The notes below the pieces were generated by a model that did not search any database, was not told the DNA's origin, and was given only the letters and a program-made list of their open reading frames with translations. Positions 1 through 4,905 of a stretch of DNA of 5,742 nucleotides are shown here, one piece after another. The stretch is from the NCBI GenBank assembly GCA_947497195.1, contig CANMGM010000162.1, positions 1 through 5,742 of the forward strand, written 5' to 3'. This DNA comes from Bacteroidota bacterium (GTDB taxonomy: Bacteria > Bacteroidota > Bacteroidia > M30B66). The number at the start of each line of letters is the position of its first letter. The stretch's first letter is position 1. A program made the position numbers and the translations under genes.

Positions 1-1
1 T

Positions 2-259
2 TCCAGCAAAGACAGTGTTGATAAGGAATACGAGAAATTACTGCACTCAGTATATCCTATTTTATCCGATTCAAGTTCAGAAAAAAGTGTATCGCCATAC
101 TCAATAGGTAAAGAAAGTGGGCAGATGATAATCAATGGGAAGCTTTTTGAAAGTTTTAATCCATACTTTAGGGTAGGCGTAAGCTCAATATCGATGTTGC
201 CTGCCAACAAATCCCAAAGTGTTTTTATACTTGATATTGTATTTAGTAAAGAGGATTAA
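2..259 (+). CDS. Hypothetical protein, C-terminal fragment (5' end outside window)
   Basis: An open frame enters from the left edge and ends at TAA 257-259, followed at once by a second in-frame TAA (260-262). It gives 85 visible residues, rich in Ser and Lys in the first half (SSKDSVDKEYEKLL...), then a more ordered tail ending in SVFILDIVFSKED. The other two plus frames are interrupted early (frame 1 hits TGA within seven codons), which supports this frame. I recognise no family. The alternating hydrophobic tail (FRVGVSSISMLP, VFILDIVF) suggests a beta-rich C-terminus, but this is inference. No T9SS sorting domain or membrane segment is visible. It could still be an accidental open frame, although the tandem stops and length argue for a real gene end. 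Confidence 0.5.
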   Translation, partial: SSKDSVDKEYEKLLHSVYPILSDSSSEKSVSPYSIGKESGQMIINGKLFESFNPYFRVGVSSISMLPANKSQSVFILDIVFSKED

Positions 260-441
260 TAAATTGCAGAACTGAAAGCCATTAGATGGATGCCGGCAGT
301 TTTCGGGCGTACAGTATTTTATGAAAGTTCGACTCGCTTAGCTGTTTTTTTATTGTCCATTTGAGACAGCTTTTCCGAACGCTAGCGTCAGCCAATCTTT
401 TAATACTTCAATTTGCTCTACTGAATTGTTAATTTTAGCGC
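260..441. other. Intergenic region with weak dyads, no clear promoter or terminator
   Basis: This 182-base gap holds no credible gene. Seen in it: a T run at 345-351; a 6-bp inverted pair AGCTGT (340-345) and ACAGCT (366-371) separated by 20 bases; and a perfect 10-bp palindrome ACGCTAGCGT at 379-388, about 53 bases before the lipoprotein start. None is strong enough to call a terminator or operator. I could not find a convincing Bacteroidota promoter (TTG, then TAnnTTTG). TCAATTTG near 408-415 is a one-mismatch match to the -7 box, but I see no TTG at the right distance upstream. Confidence 0.4.
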
Positions 442-1134
442 ATGAAAAATAGATGTTTTGTCTTCCATTGCCTGTTAATTGGGCTCCTTTTCACAGCCTG
501 TGAAAAAGACGAACAACCTCAACCCGAACCTACCGCGTTTACATTTATTGCAGCCGATTCGCTGGTGTTTGAGCATTCCGGTACATTGCCTTATCCCGTT
601 GCTGTTCAAAGTACTTCGGGAAAATCGTTTATTTCCAGTTTCTCGGGCTTGTTCGATTCGTTTTACAATGGTGGAACCACGCTCAATATCCCCTCAAACG
701 AAAGCCGAGCGTTCGACATGACGTTTAATCAGTTTGGTGTAACTCCTGGAGCTTACCCCTGCACACTTTCGGTTGCTGTGCCAAATGAGAACAATGCCGT
801 TAAAACCCAAACGGTGTACATGGTGTATCGACCTAACTGCGGATATGCGTTTCGTAACTACACCATTGCCGAAATAACTTACGCGATTAATGGAATTCTT
901 GAGAATAAAGCAATAACTTGTTCCTACAATACAAACGGGCAACTAGAGGTTGTGGGCTTAACCCCTTTTCTAGTGGTACTTAATTTCGATTGCCCCAATT
1001 CAATGGTATCGATGGAGCCATTGATACACTTGGGTAATGTGGTAACCTGCACCGGCACAATTGTAGGCAGCGAAATTATGTTTCAGTTTTTTAATGATGG
1101 GGTATTTAACGCCAGTGGCAAAATAAAATTCTAG
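442..1134 (+). CDS. Probable surface-exposed lipoprotein of unknown function
   Basis: The protein has 230 residues. The N-terminus is a lipoprotein signal peptide: a short basic start (MKNR), a hydrophobic stretch at about residues 5-17, then the lipobox FTAC with the acylated cysteine at C20. The next residues, E-K-D-E (21-24), fit the lysine-plus-acidic lipoprotein export signal described for Bacteroidota, which sends lipoproteins to the outer face of the outer membrane. A Pro/Glu-rich linker (25-31) leads to a beta-rich body. Residues about 32-130 look like an immunoglobulin-like or BACON-like sandwich (PGAYPCTLSVAVP near 102-114). Residues about 132-230 form a second beta-rich domain that begins with NCGY and has three further cysteines. 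No catalytic motif is visible. The ATG at 442 is chosen because the signal peptide starts there; no Shine-Dalgarno sequence precedes it, as is usual in the phylum. It is transcribed alone and converges on the minus-strand genes. The lipoprotein call is strong; the domain assignment is weak. Confidence 0.8.
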   Translation: MKNRCFVFHCLLIGLLFTACEKDEQPQPEPTAFTFIAADSLVFEHSGTLPYPVAVQSTSGKSFISSFSGLFDSFYNGGTTLNIPSNESRAFDMTFNQFGVTPGAYPCTLSVAVPNENNAVKTQTVYMVYRPNCGYAFRNYTIAEITYAINGILENKAITCSYNTNGQLEVVGLTPFLVVLNFDCPNSMVSMEPLIHLGNVVTCTGTIVGSEIMFQFFNDGVFNASGKIKF

Positions 1135-1258
1135 GATTCGTTTTCTGATTCAGGTCGGCTTCGCAAGGCAGAGCACGACTAAGCATAGGCATATCAACTG
1201 TTCCAAATAGATTTTGCGCCAAAACATGTGCGAATTCTATACCCGTCGCTTCTTCAAA
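1106..1258 (-). pseudogene. Possible short gene remnant between lipoprotein gene and MITE-like element
   Basis: A minus-strand frame of about 50 codons has no start of its own. It opens right after a TAA (1259-1261) at the edge of the inverted-repeat element and ends at TAA 1106-1108, inside the 3' end of the lipoprotein gene. The translation looks protein-like, including FEEATGIEFAHVLAQNLFG followed by TVDMPMLSRAL. This may be the tail of a gene cut off when the adjacent element inserted, or the non-coding flank of a larger mobile element. The complementary plus strand also has an open frame here, so chance is a real alternative. I recognise no family. Confidence 0.2.
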
Positions 1259-1334
1259 TTAAACCCAGATTATGCGTTAGGACTTCGTTATGAGAGTCTA
1301 AGACACAAAAAATCAGAAACTTAGATTCGAAAAG

Positions 1335-1349
1335 CGTAGCAGCGCTACG
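1335..1349. repeat. Hairpin inside the MITE-like element
   Basis: CGTAGC (1335-1340) and GCTACG (1344-1349) form a perfect 6-bp stem with an AGC loop. It is not followed by a T run on either strand, so it is not an intrinsic terminator. It is probably part of the mobile element's own structure. Confidence 0.6.
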
Positions 1350-1366
1350 GTTTGAGAAGATATGTT

Positions 1367-1381
1367 TCCGCCCCTGGCGGA
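1367..1381. repeat. Second hairpin inside the MITE-like element
   Basis: TCCGCC (1367-1372) and GGCGGA (1376-1381) form a perfect 6-bp stem with a CCT loop. It lies 17 bases after the first hairpin. The two GC-rich stems in an otherwise AT-rich interior suggest that structure, rather than coding, is preserved in this element. Confidence 0.6.
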
Positions 1382-1448
1382 TCCTGATTTGAAGCAGTTT
1401 AGGCTCGGAATAGATTTCCTAATGCATATTCTGGGTTAAAGCTGATGA

Positions 1449-1541
1449 TTATGCAGGAACGCATAAGCGGCAGCGATTGAAGCGGGTAGCTGACCCGATT
1501 GAAATGAGGGGCACTATGAGCGGAAAGCGCGGTGCTGCCGC
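1449..1541. repeat. Structured repeat-like block beside the MITE-like element
   Basis: Nested perfect inverted repeats fill this block. TTATGC (1449-1454) pairs with GCATAA (1461-1466) across a 6-base loop. Directly abutting it, GCGGCAGC (1467-1474) pairs with GCTGCCGC (1534-1541), an 8-bp stem enclosing 59 bases. Inside, CGGGT (1483-1487) pairs with ACCCG (1493-1497). CGATTGAA occurs twice, 22 bases apart (1474-1481 and 1496-1503), and GCGGAAAGCGCGG follows near 1520-1532. From memory, the GCGATTGAAGCGG ... GCGGAAAGCGCGG pattern recurs between genes in Flavobacteriia, with no function I know of. No ORF is present. An A7 run follows (1546-1552), so neither strand has the hairpin-then-T layout of an intrinsic terminator. 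It may be a dispersed repeat, a structured RNA, or the end of a larger mobile unit. Confidence 0.45.
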
Positions 1542-1571
1542 CCACAAAAAAATACACGAAGGGCAAAATCG

Positions 1572-2294
1572 CTAATGCAAAGCGAATGCTAGCGCAGCGC
1601 CAAAAATAACCGACCCAAACTTGATGAGGTTGAAGCGGTGATTCTGATCCGATTCGAACAAAATGGTGGTACTGATGTGGAAGAAAATTCCGATAACAAT
1701 TGCTAGGGAATAGGGGCCAATTGAACCAACCTGCATAGGCAGAAATGTTGCCGAAAGAGCTCCAAGTGGTGTCATGGCTGCGAAAAGAATTAAGGCGGCA
1801 AGGATTTGACGCTTGGGAATACCCTGCCCCAAAAGTATGTTCACAAAGGCGATGCTAATGGGAAGGTTATGCAGCAGAATCCCTCTGAAAAGGCTGTTTC
1901 CGGATGAAGTATGTAGAAGCGGAAGCCCTTCGACAAATGCATGGATACACAAACCGGTGAGCATCAAAACCGGAAAATGAGGCCTATGATTGTGGTTGTT
2001 GTGTTCATGCGTATGGTCGTGATGCGCATGCCCGTGTTCAATTCCGCCCGAAAAATAATCGAGCACCTGTTGAAGCAGGAATCCAGCAAATAAAAACAAG
2101 CCGGCCGTTTCTGGTTCAAGTCCTATGTAAACTTCGGGGAGCAAATGAAACAGACAAAGTGCGAGAATAAACGCACCGCTGAAGGAAAGCAGCAGTTTTT
2201 GAAAAAGTTCATTTTTCAATGGAATCCAGAAAAGCGGCAACCCACTAAAAACAGCAGCAAAAAACAAGATGGAAAGTTCTAAGGTGCCAATCAT
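1572..2294 (-). CDS. ZIP-family metal (zinc-type) transporter
   Basis: This 240-residue inner-membrane protein probably imports Zn2+ or another divalent metal into the cytoplasm. It shows ZIP-family layout: an N-terminal membrane helix (about 4-24), a helix carrying HLLPE (50-54), a third helix (about 63-80), then a His-rich cytoplasmic loop (87-106, ten His in twenty residues) typical of ZIP metal-sensing or delivery loops. The signature helix IV follows with H118-x3-E122-G123, and helix V with HNLP (142-145). The C-terminal part has helices near 162-182 and 194-213, with H206 and E214 in HISTTILFE, and a last helix (about 222-239). Oddly, helix V has Ile146 where many ZIPs have a metal-binding Glu after H-x-x-P. 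The length is near the short end for the family but complete. Its ATG overlaps the TGA of the upstream methyltransferase gene (ATGA, 2291-2294), which fixes the start and implies coupled translation. Exact metal specificity cannot be read from the sequence. Confidence 0.9.
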   Translation of the reverse strand: MIGTLELSILFFAAVFSGLPLFWIPLKNELFQKLLLSFSGAFILALCLFHLLPEVYIGLEPETAGLFLFAGFLLQQVLDYFSGGIEHGHAHHDHTHEHNNHNHRPHFPVLMLTGLCIHAFVEGLPLLHTSSGNSLFRGILLHNLPISIAFVNILLGQGIPKRQILAALILFAAMTPLGALSATFLPMQVGSIGPYSLAIVIGIFFHISTTILFESDQNHRFNLIKFGSVIFGAALAFALH

Positions 2295-3034
2295 TTTTTT
2301 CGGGCAATAAAGATCAAGCGTGGAGAAGCCGCCGGATTGTATTGATTGAGGTCGTAATCTCCAAAGCAGTCTTCTATGCTTAAACCAACTTCGGAAAAAT
2401 ACCGCTCAAAATCTTCCTTTTGAAGCAATTCGACTTGTTCTGAAAAGTGTGAAACAGCATCGGCACAAGACACAACGATATCTTTTACAACATGCTTATC
2501 GGCAACGTACCTGCGAATTGTGAAATGCAAACCATCTATTGTTTTTTCTTCGGTAATTTGCTTCTGATTGGCAATTAAACCGGCATTGAGGTAATCGAGC
2601 ACCAGAATGCCACCCCGATTCAATGCGGTGGCCATAGTATCGATAGCGCGTAGGTTTTCGTAATCAGAATCGAAATAACCAAAACTGGTAAACAGGTTAA
2701 ATACATAGTCGTACATGTTACTGCACAAGGTATTGCGCATATCGTGCACTTCGAATTGAAGGCCTTCTGCAGCAAACTGCTGGGCATATTCAATGCTGGC
2801 AGGTGATAGGTCTACTCCCGTAACACGAAACCCAAGTTCGTGAAGGAATTTGGAATGACGCCCACGTCCGCAGGCCAAATCGAGCATATTGGCATTTGCT
2901 GGCGGCTTAAGGTGATGTATAAGATTTTCAATGAAGTAGCGTGCTTCATGCTCATCGCGATGCTTGTACAACGTATGGTAATGGGGCGAATCGAACCAAC
3001 GCTCAAACCACGCTTCCTTGCTTGCCGCTTTCAT
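2291..3034 (-). CDS. Class I SAM-dependent methyltransferase
   Basis: This is a soluble 247-residue enzyme that transfers a methyl group from S-adenosylmethionine to an unknown acceptor. The Rossmann-type core is visible. Motif I is LDLACGRG (51-58), the glycine-rich SAM-binding loop. D75 in VTGVDLS (71-77) would bind the ribose hydroxyls. D98 in HDMR (97-100) lies near the adenine. FNLFTSFGYF (112-121) is the motif IV region and GGILVLDYLN (141-150) the following strand. The N-terminal WFERWFDSPHYHTLYKHRDE (9-28) is a characteristic opening of a Bacteroidota group of these enzymes, from memory. The C-terminal part (about 165-247) is a beta-rich extension and probably decides the substrate. 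The ATG at 3034 begins 32 bases after the secreted repeat-protein gene stops. The gene ends in a 4-base ATGA overlap with the ZIP transporter gene. It is likely to be in one operon with ZIP and perhaps with the upstream gene. Substrate (small molecule, RNA or protein) is not determinable. Confidence 0.88.
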   Translation of the reverse strand: MKAASKEAWFERWFDSPHYHTLYKHRDEHEARYFIENLIHHLKPPANANMLDLACGRGRHSKFLHELGFRVTGVDLSPASIEYAQQFAAEGLQFEVHDMRNTLCSNMYDYVFNLFTSFGYFDSDYENLRAIDTMATALNRGGILVLDYLNAGLIANQKQITEEKTIDGLHFTIRRYVADKHVVKDIVVSCADAVSHFSEQVELLQKEDFERYFSEVGLSIEDCFGDYDLNQYNPAASPRLIFIARKK

Positions 3035-3066
3035 GCCGTAAAAGTAGGCAAATAAGTGCAGCGCTG

Positions 3067-4773
3067 TTAATGCACAATTAAAACGCTGTGTGTCAAACTG
3101 CCTTTCGAACCATAAATCCGAAGGAAATATAGTCCGTTGGGAAATTCAGACAGGTAAATTTCGTGAACCATATCGGCGCTGAACGCTTTATAAACAAGCC
3201 GCCCCATGGCATCCATTAATTCGATAGAAACCGATTCTGCCTTGGCGCCAGGTTTAAACTGAACTTTTAACACTTCATCGGCGGGATTCGGGTAGAGTGT
3301 AAAAAGAGAATTATCGCGTATTGTTTCTTGTGCGGTGGTGATGGTGCAAGGAATGAGCATACCGCCAGACTGGCTTGCGTAATGCATGCCCAATGCAAAT
3401 CCATCGGGGTTTTGCTCAGGATTAACAGCTCCGGTGAGCAAGACTACAGTTGCATTGCCTGCGAGAGCAGTAGCATCGAAGCGAACGCTTGCATACGTGT
3501 TTGTGCTCGAACTATCGAGGATATTGAATTGATACGCGTATGGAGGGATGCTGATGTACCCTACGCTGGAAAAAGTTCCATAGTTAAGATTTTGGCAAAG
3601 TGCAGAATTCACGGGTTCAAACGCACGAATATCGCAGCTGTTGAGATCGATGGCGGAGTTGAAGAACAATACATCTACCTCGTCGGTTTCTAAAGCAATT
3701 TGTCGTGAATTATCGCGCCATACGAACTGAAGTGGGTGAATTGGCTCGGCAACATTGCTTGATTGGCCTGTTAGAATTCCAATTTGCGTCGAAATAGGGA
3801 GATTAAAAAAAGAAGTGAAAATGGGATTATTGCTCGATGTGCTTTGGACCGAGCAAACGGCAAGCATTATGTTTCGGTTTGCCGGGATTTTCAAAAATGG
3901 CGTTGCGTGCAAAGTTTGAAAATCATTCAACCACATTTCGTTGTTGAGGTAAACGTCGACCATTTCCAAATCACTGCTTGGCGAAGCGTGAATGAATTGC
4001 ACGATTGCGGTATCGAGAACCGTTGCCGGGAATAATTTAACAAAGGGGCCTCCTTCGGAATTTATCTGGTAAAGCGACACCGTAAGCTCTGTTTCAATAA
4101 ATTCGGGGCCCGCAAGTCCCGATAGAATGAGCGTACTTGCTTTACCTAGGTAGTTGTCATCGTTAAAATAACCGGCATAATTTAGCACCAGAATCTCATC
4201 CGAAAAAATTCCAACACGGTAAATGCTGTCGTTGCGCTCAATGTAGGGGCTAAAGCCTCCGTATGCAATGCTCTCGGCCCAGATATCCGGAAAAGCGTTG
4301 CTGCTTTCGCCTATGTCTAATGCCGGACCATCATCTACACCATGGTGAAACCGAAGCTTGAATTGCTCAATGCTGCTGGCATTTAACTCTGTTTCAGCCG
4401 ATACATCGAAGTGAATGAACTGGGTGCCGGGGAATTCGCCCGAAAAATAAACACCATTCATCACTACCTGATATAGGCCATCGGCTGGTGGAAGATTCCA
4501 GTTTAGAAAGGAGAAAAGCGTATCGTTGATGCCATTCGCCAAAATATGAACACGTTCTGTGCTGCTGCTATCCCAGGAAGCAAATTCGAGAAATGGCGTA
4601 GCATGCCGAAATAGTAGATTATCATAAAGCAACGAATTGTTGAGGTAAACATCCACAGTATCTAAAGCAGAATCGACCGAGTTGTGCACAAATTGAATTT
4701 TCCGACTTTGCGCGTAAACAGAGAAAAAAGTCGGGATAATAAGGCAAAGTGATAATAGTATACGATGATTCAT
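3067..4773 (-). CDS. Secreted DUF4397-like repeat protein with T9SS type A sorting domain
   Basis: From the ATG at 4773 the protein has 568 residues. It begins with a clear Sec signal peptide (about 1-21, cleavage after SVYA, before Q22). The frame stays open to a GTG at 4866, but the extra 31 codons run through the upstream terminator hairpin and would bury the signal peptide, so the later start is preferred. The body has two clear DUF4397-like units: IQFVHNSVDSALDTVDVYLN from residue 26 and VQFIHASPSSDLEMVDVYLN from 258, both with HATPFL about 30 residues on. Two more divergent units seem to lie between and after them (about 139-245, FHHGVDDGPALDI; about 366-460, VDVLFFNSAIDL), giving an A-B-A-B look. 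The C-terminus (about 486-568) is a T9SS type A sorting domain with LYPNPADE and GLYFLRI. The protein should cross the outer membrane by T9SS and be surface-anchored or released. No catalytic residues are recognised. A dyad GTTAT-AG-ATAAC (4774-4785) abuts the start codon. Confidence 0.82.
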   Translation of the reverse strand: MNHRILLSLCLIIPTFFSVYAQSRKIQFVHNSVDSALDTVDVYLNNSLLYDNLLFRHATPFLEFASWDSSSTERVHILANGINDTLFSFLNWNLPPADGLYQVVMNGVYFSGEFPGTQFIHFDVSAETELNASSIEQFKLRFHHGVDDGPALDIGESSNAFPDIWAESIAYGGFSPYIERNDSIYRVGIFSDEILVLNYAGYFNDDNYLGKASTLILSGLAGPEFIETELTVSLYQINSEGGPFVKLFPATVLDTAIVQFIHASPSSDLEMVDVYLNNEMWLNDFQTLHATPFLKIPANRNIMLAVCSVQSTSSNNPIFTSFFNLPISTQIGILTGQSSNVAEPIHPLQFVWRDNSRQIALETDEVDVLFFNSAIDLNSCDIRAFEPVNSALCQNLNYGTFSSVGYISIPPYAYQFNILDSSSTNTYASVRFDATALAGNATVVLLTGAVNPEQNPDGFALGMHYASQSGGMLIPCTITTAQETIRDNSLFTLYPNPADEVLKVQFKPGAKAESVSIELMDAMGRLVYKAFSADMVHEIYLSEFPNGLYFLRIYGSKGSLTHSVLIVH

Positions 4774-4802
4774 GTTATAGATAACTTGAATTATAAAGAT
4801 GC

Positions 4803-4843
4803 GAAAAAAAGAAAAGCGGCAAGGAAAAATCCCTGCCGCTTTT
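4803..4843 (-). terminator. Intrinsic terminator of the fasciclin-repeat gene
   Basis: Read on the minus strand, AAAAGCGGCAGGG (4843-4831) pairs with CCTTGCCGCTTTT (4824-4812) across a 6-base loop, 12 of 13 positions paired. A T-rich tract follows directly (about 4811-4803). The GC-rich core with a U tract is a textbook Rho-independent design, about 60 bases after the fasciclin stop codon. It ends only 29 bases before the next gene's ATG. Confidence 0.85.
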
Positions 4844-4865
4844 AAAAAATCCGGTGAACCTCTCA

Positions 4866-4888
4866 CTCTGCACCAATCTTTTGCAGAG
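4866..4888 (-). other. Hairpin in the fasciclin 3' untranslated region
   Basis: CTCTGCA (4866-4872) and TGCAGAG (4882-4888) form a perfect 7-bp stem with a 9-base loop, 17 bases after the fasciclin stop codon. No T run follows, so it is not itself a terminator. It may stabilise the mRNA 3' end ahead of the true terminator, or be chance. Confidence 0.4.
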
Positions 4889-4905
4889 GCTCATCGGAAT
4901 AAAAC

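Larger units (their letters stand above)
1262..1437. mobile_element. MITE-like non-autonomous element with terminal inverted repeats
   Basis: The two ends are imperfect inverted repeats of 25 bases. Left arm 1262-1286 starts AACCCAGATTATGCGTTAGG; the right arm, read as the reverse complement of 1437-1413, starts AACCCAGAATATGCATTAGG. They match at 21 of 25 positions. A TTAA tetranucleotide sits at each edge (1259-1262 and 1436-1439), as expected of a TTAA target-site duplication, although the left arm then has one extra A. The roughly 126-base interior encodes no protein and holds two perfect small hairpins. From memory, similar sequence (CCCAGATTATGCGTTAGG ends, a GCGTAGC/GCTACG hairpin, a TCCGCC/GGCGGA hairpin) recurs in many Bacteroidota genomes, sometimes near transposases; I could not check this. 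Size, ends and lack of coding fit a MITE or an internally deleted insertion sequence. The parent family is not assignable here. Confidence 0.55.

Noticed and set aside
340..371. Terminator for the partial gene at the left edge
   Set aside because: The stem is only 6 bp with a 20-base loop containing the T run, and it lies about 80 bases after the stop codon.
1467..1541. Bidirectional terminator between the converging genes
   Set aside because: The stem is strong but encloses 59 bases and is followed by A on the plus strand. On the minus strand the T run comes before the stem, not after it.
3056..3075. Terminator or regulatory hairpin between the DUF4397-like gene and the methyltransferase gene
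   Set aside because: GTGCA and TGCAC form only a 5-bp stem with a 10-base loop and no T run, which is within chance expectation.
3328..3693. Plus-strand open frame of 121 codons
   Set aside because: It lies wholly antisense to the DUF4397-like gene, has a cysteine-rich, unprotein-like composition and no recognisable motif. The plus-strand frames at 3784-4035 and 2840-3055 were dismissed for the same kind of reason.
4774..4866. Extended N-terminus (GTG at 4866) for the DUF4397-like secreted protein
   Set aside because: The extra 31 codons pass straight through the terminator hairpin and T tract, and they would place the signal peptide internally. The ATG at 4773 gives a normal signal peptide.
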